The translations under genes were made by a program, and so were the position numbers. Shown one piece after another: positions 18,032 to 27,128 of a stretch of DNA of 64,000 nucleotides. The number at the start of each line of letters is the position of its first letter. Position 1 is the first letter of the stretch. This DNA is from CAZNPL01 sp964574815. GTDB lineage: Bacteria; Planctomycetota; Phycisphaerae; UBA1845. The notes beneath the pieces were generated by a model. The model saw only the letters and a program-made list of their open reading frames with translations, searched no databases and was not told where the DNA came from. Location: assembly GCA_964574815.1 (NCBI GenBank), contig CAZNPL010000002.1, positions 124,001-188,000 on the forward strand, read 5' to 3'.

Positions 18032-19467
18032 GATCGGGATCCGCCCTGCTGGACCGCACAAACCAGGCGCCCGTCGGGATCGAGAAGCTCGATACGCAAC
18101 GGCATCTGTCCGACGGCGTGCGTGCTGCATGAAAGGCAGGGATCGTAGCAGCGGATTGCCGCTTCCACCCGATTGAGCATGGGCTCAGCAATCTGATCCC
18201 CCTTCACGTAACGCCGCGCAACGTCGGCCACGGCCCGGTTCATGGCGTAGTTGTTTTGGCCGGACGCGATGATGAGGTTGACTTTGACCACGGCGCCGCG
18301 CTCATCGACCTGATAGTGGTGGAAGAGCGTTCCTCGCGGGGCCTCGATCACACCGACGCCCTCACTGAGGACTTCATGGCTCTCGGCGATGAGCTCTTCG
18401 CTGCAAATCTCTGGATCGGACAGCAATTGCTCGACCTTCTCGATGCCGTGGAGGGTCTCGATCAAACGCGCCTCGTGAAAGTACAGCGATCCCTCCAGAG
18501 GATGATCCGGTCTATGGTCGCGGAATTGCTGCAGCTCAGCGTCCGACTCCGGCAGCCCTGTCCCTTCACAGACGTTCAGGCGGGCGAGCGGTCCCACGCG
18601 ATACGAGCCTTCGGGGTACCCGACGGCGCGATAGAAGGGGAACTTCAGATAAGACCAGTCTTCGGTGGCCTCGGCAATGAGCGAAAGGTAATCCGCAGGA
18701 TCGTAACCGTCCTCACACAATTGTCCGTCGGGACTCATGATGCGAAGCAAGCCATGATAGTGCTCCAACGCTCCACCCGAACCCACCAGACCCATGTAAT
18801 AGCTTGGAAATAATCCGAAGGTGGCTACGAAATCGGGGTTCTTCGCATAATACTCGCGTATCAACTTCAGTCCGAAACGAACGGTTTCCCGGACCTCGGC
18901 CGCTCGCGAAAGAAGCGCGTCGCGATCTGATCCGCTTAACGCGCGGTTCATCCCACCCGGTACGCAGACGTCGGGATGGATCTTGCTCCCCCCTACGGCC
19001 GCGATGACGTCCTGCCCGTACTGGCGGAGACGAATGCCGCGACGGGCGACTTCCGGGTTCCGGGCAATCATCCCGAAGATGTTCCGCCGCTCAGGTGGAG
19101 CGTCGAAGCCCATGAGCAGATCGGGGGCAGAGAGATGGAAGAAGCTCAGTGCATGCGACTGGATCAGTTGTCCCATGTGCATCAACTCGCGCAGCTTCCA
19201 CGCCGTCGGCGGGGGCTGCACGTTGCAGATGGCGTCGATGGCTTTCGCCGCGGCGAGGTGGTGGCTCACCGGGCATATGCCGCAGATCCGTTCGGTCAGC
19301 GTCGGCATCTCGGAAAAGTGATGGCCCTCGCAGAACTTCTCGAACCCCCGAAACTCGACGACGTGAAAGCGGGCGTCCCCCACCTGGCCGTCTTCGTCGA
19401 GATGAATGGTGATGCGGCCGTGTCCCTCGACGCGCGTGACCGGATCAATCCGAATGATGCGACTCAT
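18028..19467 (-). CDS. hoxH: [NiFe] hydrogenase large subunit, cytoplasmic group 3 (HoxH-like)
   Basis: A 479-residue catalytic subunit holding the Ni-Fe(CN)2CO centre. The N-terminal ligand motif is 'RICGICPVSHH' (Cys62, Cys65); the C-terminal one is 'DPCLSCSTH' (Cys444, Cys447), followed by 29 residues expected to be clipped after His450. The sequence has no twin-arginine partner or membrane anchor, consistent with a soluble group 3 enzyme. The gene is fifth in the operon, 46 bp downstream of the small subunit, and overlaps its protease gene. With NuoE/F/G-like partners it would oxidise H2 with NAD(P)+ or run the reverse reaction. Subgroup (3c/3d) is my inference. Confidence 0.92.
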   Translation of the reverse strand: MSRIIRIDPVTRVEGHGRITIHLDEDGQVGDARFHVVEFRGFEKFCEGHHFSEMPTLTERICGICPVSHHLAAAKAIDAICNVQPPPTAWKLRELMHMGQLIQSHALSFFHLSAPDLLMGFDAPPERRNIFGMIARNPEVARRGIRLRQYGQDVIAAVGGSKIHPDVCVPGGMNRALSGSDRDALLSRAAEVRETVRFGLKLIREYYAKNPDFVATFGLFPSYYMGLVGSGGALEHYHGLLRIMSPDGQLCEDGYDPADYLSLIAEATEDWSYLKFPFYRAVGYPEGSYRVGPLARLNVCEGTGLPESDAELQQFRDHRPDHPLEGSLYFHEARLIETLHGIEKVEQLLSDPEICSEELIAESHEVLSEGVGVIEAPRGTLFHHYQVDERGAVVKVNLIIASGQNNYAMNRAVADVARRYVKGDQIAEPMLNRVEAAIRCYDPCLSCSTHAVGQMPLRIELLDPDGRLVCAVQQGGSRS

Positions 19468-19513
19468 GACTGACTCTCCGGCTCCGTGAAAAGCGGAGCC
19501 GCGATTGACTTCC

Positions 19514-20056
19514 CTAATCGTAACGCAACGGAATCGCCGCCGCCGGAGCCTTTTCGGACAGCAGCCCCTTTACCGCGCTCCAGATGGCATCGGCACTCGG
19601 CGGACATCCCGGGATCCACGCATCCACTTTCACGTGCTCGTGAATCGGCCGGACGTGCTGCGTCAACTTGGGGACTTCCTCCCTCGGCACCTCGCCCATC
19701 GCCGTGCTGTCCACTTCGATGTAGGCGTGGTCGAGCACCTCTTCCGGAGTGAACTGGTTGCGCAGCATGGGAACGCAGCCGAAGCCGGCGCAATCGCCGA
19801 GTGACACGACGATCGCAGCCCGCCGGCGCACTTCCTGGAGAACCGCCAAGTTCTCTTCGTTGGCCACGGCGCCCTCAACCAGGGCAATGTCGCACTGCGG
19901 AAACTCTTTGACGTCTGCAACGGGCGTGGCCACCACGTCGGCCACCTCGTTCAAGTCGAACAGCTTTTCGTCCAGATCGAGGAACGACATGTGGCAGCCG
20001 GAGCAGCCGCAGAGCCAGACGGTGGCGATTCGCTTCTTTGGCTTCTTCTCTGCCAT
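19514..20056 (-). CDS. hoxY: [NiFe] hydrogenase small subunit (HoxY-like)
   Basis: A 180-residue electron-transfer subunit carrying the proximal [4Fe-4S] cluster. The ATG at 20056 (MAEKKPKKR) is the sensible start; the upstream part of the frame overlaps the previous gene. Cluster ligand motifs are 'WLCGCSGCHMSFLDLDE', 'LGDCAGFGCVPM' and 'IPGCPPSADAIW'. There is no twin-arginine signal and no medial or distal cluster domain, which fits the short cytoplasmic type. It lies 10 bp after the NuoG-like gene and upstream of the large subunit. Confidence 0.9.
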   Translation of the reverse strand: MAEKKPKKRIATVWLCGCSGCHMSFLDLDEKLFDLNEVADVVATPVADVKEFPQCDIALVEGAVANEENLAVLQEVRRRAAIVVSLGDCAGFGCVPMLRNQFTPEEVLDHAYIEVDSTAMGEVPREEVPKLTQHVRPIHEHVKVDAWIPGCPPSADAIWSAVKGLLSEKAPAAAIPLRYD

Positions 20057-20066
20057 GCAGCCCCTC

Positions 20067-22172
20067 TCAATCGGCAACCAACGCCTCCAGGCCCGAGAGG
20101 TCAATGTCGGACGAGGGCGATGCGCACGGGCCCATGTGACGATCTGCGACAAGATCGATCCCGGCAGGCAGCTTTGCTGTCACCGGCGGTGCCGTCGTAC
20201 CCCGCCACGCTTTGGCGAGGGTTGCGAAAAACTCGACTTCGTCTATGCAGCCTCTCTGCGGCGCCATGAGGCGCACGGCCTTTTGGACCCGACCTTCCAG
20301 GTTCAGGAACGTCCCCTCGCGCTCCGGCCACGCCGGAACGGGTACCACGACATGTGCCAACTCGCACACTTCGTGTTCACGGGCGGCGAGGACGACCACG
20401 TATGGCACGGTGCGCAGCTTGTTCAACCAATCCCTCGGCCATGTGGGATCATCATCAGTCACCGCCACGAACGCGACGTCGGCGGAGTGAGGATCGAAGG
20501 TGTCGATGTCCAGCGGCGTGGAGCCCAGCAGTCTTGCGCCGGCGCTGACGGCGCCCACGGCCAGTTCCATCAGTCGCCAGCGGCCGGAGGAGGTCTTCTG
20601 GTCTGCCGCCTGCACCAGTGCCAGCGCGGCGCGTAACGCCTCAGGGGTTTGACGCGTAACCCCTCGCCCGCAGAGGATCATTGGCCGATGGGCGTTGCTG
20701 TAGAATTCGGCGGCCTGGCGGATCTTCTCGGCCGGAACGCGTGTGGCCGCCGTGATATCGCCGTCGTCGAACCGGTCAAGCCGACGCACCAGATCTTTCG
20801 GGAGTTCAACCTGTACCGAGCCTGATTCGATGAGGTACTTGAGCATCGCTGAGAGCACAAGATGGTCCCGGCCACGTTCAACCAGGATGGAAAGATCCGT
20901 CATCCTGGTGAGCCAAGTGTGCTGGGGGTTGATTTTGACGAGCTTGGCCCCTCGGTGCCGGACAGCTCGGCGTACGTACGAGCCGACGACGCCATGGCTT
21001 CGTACGAGGTTGCATCCGAGGAGCAGGATCATGTCCGCATCGTCGAGATCGTTCAAGCCCGCCAGGGGTGGAAGCACGTCATCAATGCCCAACGCTTCAC
21101 GGACGGCGTTGTAACGGGAACGGTCGGCCAGTGCCCAGCGGCGGCTCCCTGCGGCGTCGGTCAGAAAGGACTGGCACGCCGTCAGGGTCTCCAGTGGCAG
21201 GCGGGGGCTGAAAAAACCGACAACGCGATCCGGGTCGGCCTGAATCTGCGGGCCGTCCAATCGACGGGCGATGACGCTGAGGACTTCGGTCAGAGACGCG
21301 TCGTTCCAAGCCCGTCCTCGCTTGATCCGCGGCTGCCGCACACGCGCCGCCGCAGGATTCACCAACCCGAAGCGACCGCGATCGCACAGCAGGCGATTGC
21401 CGCCGGGCCCACCGGCCGACGCCAGCTCACCGAGTTGCCCGTGGCGAACGGAGGCGTGAATGCGGCAGCCGACGCCACACGCCGGGCAGATTGTCTCGAT
21501 GACGCTTCGCGGCACCCTCCCTTGCCAGTGTGCACACCGCTTCTCGAAGAGTGCTCCCGTTGGGCAGACGCTCACGCACGTGCCACAGGACACGCACGAG
21601 GATTCACCGAAGGGCACACCGCTGTCGGCGATCAGCCGTGTGGCGTAGCCGCGCCCGTCAAGGCTGAAGACATGGGCGCCGACCCATTCGTCGCACGCAC
21701 GCACGCAACGCGTGCAAAGGATGCAGCGATTGTGGTCCAGGCTGATGTAGGCGTGCGAGTTATCCACGTTCAGCTTCGGAAAGACATAGTCGTAACGCAC
21801 GTGATCCATGCGGTGCGCATAGGCGGCACTTTGCAACTCGCAGTTTCCGCTCCGTGGGCAGAAGGGGCAGATGTGGTTTCGCTCGCCGAAGATCAGCTCG
21901 AGCGTCTGTCGCCGCAAGCTGTACAAGTTCGGCGTATTGGTGCGAACGCACATGCCCTCTTCGGCCGGCGTCGTGCATGAAGTCACCGGGCGGGGTAGAC
22001 CCTCGATCTCTACGATACAGAGCCGACAGGCTCCCACGTCGCGCAAGCCCTCGTGGTGGCAAAGGGTGGGTACCTCGATGCCGTTCCGGCGAGAGACCTC
22101 CAGCAGGCTGAGGCCCTCTTCGGCCACAATCGCCCGATCGTCGATCGTCAGATGTAAGGTCCCCACACTCAT
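20067..22172 (-). CDS. NuoG-like iron-sulfur subunit of the hydrogenase, with molybdopterin-type domain
   Basis: A 701-residue subunit. The ATG at 22172 overlaps the NuoF-like stop as ATGA. Residues about 5-85 form a [2Fe-2S] domain (CHHEGLRDVGACRLC), followed by a His-Cys cluster region, two [4Fe-4S] motifs (CILCTRCVRAC, CVSCGTCVSVCPTGA) and a further CxxCxxxC (CPACGVGC). From about residue 270 it continues with a molybdopterin-oxidoreductase fold ending in 'VVVPVPAWPEREGTFLNLEGRVQ', as in NuoG. Standard HoxU is only about 240 residues, so this operon uses a full NuoG-type subunit. Whether the large domain binds a cofactor is doubtful, since NuoG's usually does not. Confidence 0.85.
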   Translation of the reverse strand: MSVGTLHLTIDDRAIVAEEGLSLLEVSRRNGIEVPTLCHHEGLRDVGACRLCIVEIEGLPRPVTSCTTPAEEGMCVRTNTPNLYSLRRQTLELIFGERNHICPFCPRSGNCELQSAAYAHRMDHVRYDYVFPKLNVDNSHAYISLDHNRCILCTRCVRACDEWVGAHVFSLDGRGYATRLIADSGVPFGESSCVSCGTCVSVCPTGALFEKRCAHWQGRVPRSVIETICPACGVGCRIHASVRHGQLGELASAGGPGGNRLLCDRGRFGLVNPAAARVRQPRIKRGRAWNDASLTEVLSVIARRLDGPQIQADPDRVVGFFSPRLPLETLTACQSFLTDAAGSRRWALADRSRYNAVREALGIDDVLPPLAGLNDLDDADMILLLGCNLVRSHGVVGSYVRRAVRHRGAKLVKINPQHTWLTRMTDLSILVERGRDHLVLSAMLKYLIESGSVQVELPKDLVRRLDRFDDGDITAATRVPAEKIRQAAEFYSNAHRPMILCGRGVTRQTPEALRAALALVQAADQKTSSGRWRLMELAVGAVSAGARLLGSTPLDIDTFDPHSADVAFVAVTDDDPTWPRDWLNKLRTVPYVVVLAAREHEVCELAHVVVPVPAWPEREGTFLNLEGRVQKAVRLMAPQRGCIDEVEFFATLAKAWRGTTAPPVTAKLPAGIDLVADRHMGPCASPSSDIDLSGLEALVAD

Positions 22173-24055
22173 TGCTTTTCCACCGCGCTGAACTTGCACG
22201 CGTCGAAGCAGGCGCCGCACTTGATGCAGTCGACCTGCTCGATGTAATACTTCTTCTGGCCATCGACCCGAAAGATCGTTTTCGTTGGGCAGTCGCGAGC
22301 GCAGAGACTGCAGCCGGTGCAGGCCTCTTCATCTATGGTGAAGGTCAGCAGTTGGCGGCACACGCGGGCCGGGCAGGTCCGCTGCACTATGTGCGCTTCG
22401 TATTCGTCGCGAAAATGACGAAGCGTGCTCATGACCGGATTTGCAGCGGTTGTACCGAGTCCGCACAGGCTGGCCTGCGTCACCGCCGAGGCGAGCTCTT
22501 CGATTCGCGCAAGTTGGTCTTCACGCGCCCGGCCCTCGCATACTCCGGTGAGCATTCGGAGCAACTGGTGCGTGCCCACGCGGCACGGCGGGCACTTGCC
22601 GCAGGACTCGTCGACGCAGAAGTCCATGAAGTAGCGGGCGACATCGACCATACAGGCATCCTCGTCCATCACGATCAATCCGCCGCTGCCCATGATCGAA
22701 CCGATCGATTGAAGCGAATCGAAGTCCAGGGGCAGGTCGAGATGTGCGGCGGGGATGCAGCCGCCGGAGGGACCGCCGGTCTGGGCCGCCTTGAAAGCCT
22801 TGCCGGGAAGGGGACCTCCGCCGATGTCATACACTAAAGTACGCAGCGAGGTGCCCATCGGCACCTCCACGAGTCCGGTGTGCCGAACCGCTCCGGCGAG
22901 GGCGAAGACCTTGGTGCCCGTGCTGCCTTCCGTCCCGATCTCCGCGAACCAGGGCGCGCCCCGACGAATAATCGGCGCGATGCAGGCAAGGGTCTCCACG
23001 TTGTTGATCATGGTCGGGTTGCCGTACACCCCGCGCTGAGTGGGATAAGGCGGTCTCGGCATGGGCGTCCCGCGCCGGCCCTCAACTGAAGCTATCAGAG
23101 CCGTTTCCTCGCCGCACACGAAGGCACCGGCGCCGACGCGAATCTCCACGTCGAAACTGAAATCCGATCCCAGCACGCGCTCGCCCAGGAGACCGTGCTC
23201 CCGCGCCTGAGCGATGGCCGTCTGCAACCGGCGAATCGCCAGGGGATACTCCGCGCGCACGTAGATGACACCGTTCCGTGCGCCGGTGGCGAAGCCCGCG
23301 ATGGCCATACCTTCGAGTACGCGATGGGGATCGCTCTCCAGGACGCTACGATCCATGAACGCCCCGGGATCGCCCTCGTCTGCATTGCAGATGACGAACT
23401 TCTCGTCCCCGGGTGCCTCGGCCAGCATCTTCCATTTGGTGCCCGCCGGATAGCCCGCTCCGCCGCGTCCGCGGATGCGGCTGGCAGCCACTTCTTCGGT
23501 TACGTCTGACGGTGTCATCGAGGCCAGCGCCTTGGCCAGCGCACTGTACCCGTCGCATGCCACATATTCTGCAATGCTTTCGGGGTCGATGATCCCGCAG
23601 TTTTCCAGAACGATCTTCAACTGGTGTTGAAAGAAGCTCAGATCGCGCGTCGCAACCACGGGTTCCGCGGCCTCGTCCTCGCGATAGAGCAGCTCCGAGA
23701 CCACTTGTCCGTCGCGCAGATGCTCCTCGACGATCCGAGGCACGATCTTCTCCGCGACTCGGGGGTACAAGACGCCGTCCGGAGCGACCTGCACGACGAC
23801 GCCGAGATCGCAACAGCCGACGCACCCGGTGTCGACCACGTTCACGTGGTCGCCGAGGTGCCTCCGGTTGATCTCGCGCCGAAATGCGGCGGCGACGCCG
23901 CTATGCCCGCAACTGACGCACGCCCCCCCGCTGCAAACGAGGACCTGGCGGCGCGGCTGCTCGTCGTCCGCCTCAGGGACGGTCGGCATGGCCAGACGTA
24001 GCTCGAGTTCCTTGCGCGCCTCGTCTCGCCAGCGATGAAGCGTCTTGAAAGTCAC
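22169..24055 (-). CDS. hoxF: NuoF/HoxF-like NAD(P)H-binding flavoprotein subunit
   Basis: A 628-residue diaphorase subunit. Residues about 35-125 are a thioredoxin-like [2Fe-2S] domain (CSGGACVSCG, DTGCVGCCDLG). Next is the FMN/NAD core: 'RGRGGAGYPAGTKW', 'CNADEGDPGAFMDRSVLE', 'GAGAFVCGEETALIASVEG'. The cluster motif 'ESCGKCPPCRVG' follows, and the C-terminal 60 residues are a 2x[4Fe-4S] ferredoxin (CTGCSLCARDCP, CIKCGACFDACK). This is the architecture of NADP-reducing or bifurcating hydrogenase subunits rather than plain NuoF. Start and stop overlap both neighbours as ATGA, showing tight coupling. BamH in this window has the same domain order. Confidence 0.92.
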   Translation of the reverse strand: MTFKTLHRWRDEARKELELRLAMPTVPEADDEQPRRQVLVCSGGACVSCGHSGVAAAFRREINRRHLGDHVNVVDTGCVGCCDLGVVVQVAPDGVLYPRVAEKIVPRIVEEHLRDGQVVSELLYREDEAAEPVVATRDLSFFQHQLKIVLENCGIIDPESIAEYVACDGYSALAKALASMTPSDVTEEVAASRIRGRGGAGYPAGTKWKMLAEAPGDEKFVICNADEGDPGAFMDRSVLESDPHRVLEGMAIAGFATGARNGVIYVRAEYPLAIRRLQTAIAQAREHGLLGERVLGSDFSFDVEIRVGAGAFVCGEETALIASVEGRRGTPMPRPPYPTQRGVYGNPTMINNVETLACIAPIIRRGAPWFAEIGTEGSTGTKVFALAGAVRHTGLVEVPMGTSLRTLVYDIGGGPLPGKAFKAAQTGGPSGGCIPAAHLDLPLDFDSLQSIGSIMGSGGLIVMDEDACMVDVARYFMDFCVDESCGKCPPCRVGTHQLLRMLTGVCEGRAREDQLARIEELASAVTQASLCGLGTTAANPVMSTLRHFRDEYEAHIVQRTCPARVCRQLLTFTIDEEACTGCSLCARDCPTKTIFRVDGQKKYYIEQVDCIKCGACFDACKFSAVEKQ

Positions 24056-24573
24056 TTGTATTGCCTCAGAATCGTGCGCAGACGGTTGACCTCAATCTTG
24101 CTGTGCACGTCATCGTCGATGGTCATCACCGGGGCCAGCCCGCACGCGCCTACGCATCGCGCGCAGCGCAGGCTGAAACGCCCATCTATGGTCGTCTCGC
24201 CCCGGGCGACGCCCAGCGTCTTCTCCACGCCACGCAGCAGACGGTCGGCCCCTCGCACGTAGCAGGCCGTCCCCGTGCAAACGCAAACGTGGTGCTTGCC
24301 GAGCGGAACGGTGCTAAAGAACGAGTAGAACCCGATGACCCCGTAAACGTGGCTGATGGGGAGCCGCAGTTCCGCCGAGATGAACTGGACGACATCGTCG
24401 CGAAGGTAGCCGAACAGCTCTTGCGCCCGATGGAGGATCTGAATCAGCGACTCCGGAGCACGTTGGTAGTGACCGACGGCACTCTCCAATTCCGCGAAGA
24501 GCGCCTCCTCGTAAGGGGCGTGGATCACACCGCTGCGACTGATGCCGCGTTGGATATCGCTGAGGCGAGTCAT
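24052..24573 (-). CDS. hoxE: NuoE/HoxE-like [2Fe-2S] subunit
   Basis: A 173-residue thioredoxin-fold subunit, first gene of the hydrogenase operon. Cluster ligands are in 'VCTGTACYVRGA' and 'RCARCVGACGLAP'. I start it at the ATG at 24573 (MTRLSDIQRG) because the sigma-54 promoter at 24626-24641 would place transcription start near 24615, excluding the ATG at 24630. The ribosome binding site is weak. It passes electrons between the NuoF-like subunit and the hydrogenase module. Confidence 0.88.
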   Translation of the reverse strand: MTRLSDIQRGISRSGVIHAPYEEALFAELESAVGHYQRAPESLIQILHRAQELFGYLRDDVVQFISAELRLPISHVYGVIGFYSFFSTVPLGKHHVCVCTGTACYVRGADRLLRGVEKTLGVARGETTIDGRFSLRCARCVGACGLAPVMTIDDDVHSKIEVNRLRTILRQYK

Positions 24574-24625
24574 GGTTTTCGGCCCATTGGCACGTCCGAG
24601 CGAATCGGCCGGCCGATAAGCAGCT

Positions 24626-24641
24626 TGCAAAGCGCGTGCCA
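24626..24641 (-). promoter_or_regulatory. sigma-54 (RpoN) promoter of the hydrogenase operon
   Basis: On the minus strand TGGCACG-CGCT-TTGCA matches the -24/-12 consensus TGGCACG-N4-TTGCW, with the required 10 bases between the invariant GG and GC. The position, about 50 bases before the first gene, is right for an operon promoter. Sigma-54 control of [NiFe] hydrogenases is well known in other bacteria. A bacterial enhancer-binding activator would be required; none is in the window. Confidence 0.75.
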
Positions 24642-24821
24642 GAGTATCACGGGCAAGATGCGTCTGCTCAGAGCGTTTTGCCCGATTTATTCACGACGGC
24701 ACTCGGAATAAGACTGCTCAGGGTGAGCCGCGGTGCCGCTGCCCTCTGCTTCGCCGATACTCAGCCGCCTCGGCTCGATCGTGGCCCATCGCCAGCGTGT
24801 CGGCAGAGAACATCGTGAGAT

Positions 24822-27128
24822 TCACTCCTGGTTGCCATTGTCTCCGCTTCCGTCAAGCGCTGAGACATCCGACCATTCCAGGTCAAACTCCGGTTCCCCC
24901 ACCGTGACAATCCCAAGGTGGCCGTCAACCGTGATGAAGTCGCCGTCGTGAAGCAAGTCGATGACCCCCGCAACGCCGTTGACACACGGAATGCCGAGCT
25001 CCCGGGCGATGATGGCCCCGTGAATGAGCATACCTCCCCGGCGCTCGACGACTGCACACGCCAGTGGAACCAAGTGGGTCATCATCGGTTGAACGGCGTC
25101 GCAAACCAGGACCTCACCCGATTGAAAGGTCCCTAGATCGTCGGGCGTGCGGACCCGCCGTACACGCCCCGCTTGCAGCCCGGGCGCCGCGGGCTGGCCC
25201 ACGATCTGTCGCGGCTTTCCCGACGACGCCTTGGTTGAAGCGGAAGCTTCAGCCTCCTCGATCGGCGGCAGCACCACAGCTCCAGCCGACGGATCACGCA
25301 GCGCTTCGATCATTGCCTTTGCGGCTTGCTCGTACGCGACGGCACCAGGCTCGAGTCGGCCGGCTTTCTTCAGCCGTTCAGCCGCCAGGTGAACGGCCCG
25401 CAACAACTGGCTTTCGACGCGTGCCAACAGCAGATTGTCATTGTCACGAAGCCGCCAACTGAGTCGTCCGATATCGAGGACCTCCCGGGCTTCCTCTTGG
25501 CGGTCCGGACCAACCGCCTCCATAAGCCGCTGCTCAAGCACGTTTGCCGTGTCACATTCGCCAGCCGGTATTCGCTGCGAGCCCGCTTTGGTCGATCGAG
25601 CAAGCTCGACAATGAGCCGCGCGGCCAAGTCAGGCCTGTCCGAGAGCCGCTCACTGCCATACGCGACGTCTAGATCTTCGTCGATCAGTGTCGTCAGCCG
25701 CTCGGCGAATTCCTCACCCTTCGGTAAGCGGCGCAGTTGCTCCAGCAGGCCATCGCGCCAGATCTTCGGATCACGCGCCGCTTCTCGGGAGGCACGGAAC
25801 AGAAGCTGCTCGAGGTGGTCGTCGTCGCGAACCTCTTCGGCCAGCGTGGCGATCGCCGAGTTTCGTCGTATCGCCAACAGCGATTCGATCGTGAGAAGAC
25901 CGACGAATTCATAAGGGTCTTCGGGGCGGACCGCGTCGTTGTAGTATAAGCCCAGCCGACGTACGCCGTGGGCAAACGGGATAAACTCGTCCCAGTACAC
26001 TTTGCGCCAGTGGTTGACCGCTTCCAGTCGTTCTTCCAGGGCGGCCGCGAGATGCTCGTCGCCGCAGGCCTCGAGTGACTCGGCGGCGAGTCGCCGGCCG
26101 AGTGACTCCAGCTCAGGGATTAACTCGTCGGCGACGCGTCGGCGCAGCCTTCGCAGCCGCTCACTGCCGGGGCGGAGTGTGAGATACCAGGCCCGTTTGT
26201 CTTCGGAATCAGCCGCCGGCGCGGTAATCGGCCGCGCCTGAAGCACGGTAAGTCGCTCTCCTCTTCCGGTCCACTCCATGTCCGGGGGCCAACCGAATAG
26301 AGATTCGACGTTTGTGAGAACGCTTGAAAGGGACAACAGGTGATGGGTTTCCAGAAGTGGTTCATGGTTTTCACTTCCCTCTCGCTGGCCGGGACGGAAA
26401 TCGAGAATCGCTCCCGTGACGCGCTCCAACATCCACCGATCTGGATCAACCTCGCCATCCACGAGCGCTGAGCAGAGTCCGGGTACGGCTTCCACCAGCG
26501 CATAATCTGTGCCGGTTTTCCTGGGATCGCGTCCGAACGCGACGCCGGAGACGGGCTCGCGCTGCATGGGTTGGAGCATGACGGCCATGCTGCTTCGCAC
26601 GGGGTTCAGTCCCAGTTCCCGTCGGTACAGCATGGCCGCGTCCGACCATAACGAGGACCACACAAGACGTACGGCATCCAGTATCCCCGTCAGCTCCTCG
26701 ACGCCCAAATAGGACTCGTGAAGACCGGCGAAAGACCGCTGAGAGGAGTCCTCTCCCGGGGCCGTCGAGCGCACCGCCCAGCTCGTGTGCTCGGGAAACC
26801 GGCTGGTCGCGTCCGCGATCTCAGAGATGATCTCGTCGGGAATGTGTGCGCTGCTGAAAGCCGAACGGATTCGCAGGGCCGCGTCCCAGATCTCCTCCCA
26901 GCGCATATCGCTGAAGTCCTTGCGCCCCAGCTCCATACGGATCACGTCGGTGACACGCGATGAGGCGAGAAACGCGCGGTACGCATCGACCGTAAGGCAG
27001 AAGCCATCCGGCACCGGGAATCCGGCTCGTGCAAGCTCAGCCAGTCGTGCGGCCTTTCCACCGACCAGTGACTCGTTCGCACCCGTCACGTCGGCGAGTG
27101 GAATTACGAATCGTTTCGGGGCACCCAT
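24822..27128 (-). CDS. PEP synthase-like / rifampicin phosphotransferase-like enzyme
   Basis: A 768-residue protein with two of the three parts of a phosphoenolpyruvate synthase. AGGAGG precedes the ATG. Residues about 1-315 are the ATP-grasp nucleotide-binding domain ('VGGKAARLAELARAGFPVPDGFCLT', 'WAVRSTAPGEDSS', 'RREL', 'WTGRGERLTVLQARPI'). The C-terminal 110 residues are the swivelling phosphohistidine domain with 'ERRGGMLIHGAIIARELGIPCVNG'. The middle is helical and charged and unlike the pyruvate-binding barrel, which is absent from the C-terminus. This order resembles rifampicin phosphotransferases and other dikinases that phosphorylate small molecules. The true acceptor is unknown. It overlaps the next gene upstream by 25 bp. 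Confidence 0.78.
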   Translation of the reverse strand: MGAPKRFVIPLADVTGANESLVGGKAARLAELARAGFPVPDGFCLTVDAYRAFLASSRVTDVIRMELGRKDFSDMRWEEIWDAALRIRSAFSSAHIPDEIISEIADATSRFPEHTSWAVRSTAPGEDSSQRSFAGLHESYLGVEELTGILDAVRLVWSSLWSDAAMLYRRELGLNPVRSSMAVMLQPMQREPVSGVAFGRDPRKTGTDYALVEAVPGLCSALVDGEVDPDRWMLERVTGAILDFRPGQREGSENHEPLLETHHLLSLSSVLTNVESLFGWPPDMEWTGRGERLTVLQARPITAPAADSEDKRAWYLTLRPGSERLRRLRRRVADELIPELESLGRRLAAESLEACGDEHLAAALEERLEAVNHWRKVYWDEFIPFAHGVRRLGLYYNDAVRPEDPYEFVGLLTIESLLAIRRNSAIATLAEEVRDDDHLEQLLFRASREAARDPKIWRDGLLEQLRRLPKGEEFAERLTTLIDEDLDVAYGSERLSDRPDLAARLIVELARSTKAGSQRIPAGECDTANVLEQRLMEAVGPDRQEEAREVLDIGRLSWRLRDNDNLLLARVESQLLRAVHLAAERLKKAGRLEPGAVAYEQAAKAMIEALRDPSAGAVVLPPIEEAEASASTKASSGKPRQIVGQPAAPGLQAGRVRRVRTPDDLGTFQSGEVLVCDAVQPMMTHLVPLACAVVERRGGMLIHGAIIARELGIPCVNGVAGVIDLLHDGDFITVDGHLGIVTVGEPEFDLEWSDVSALDGSGDNGNQE

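Noticed and set aside
24574..24630. Longer N-terminus of the NuoE-like protein starting at 24630
   Set aside because: The sigma-54 promoter would start transcription inside this stretch, and the extra residues are unlike the family.
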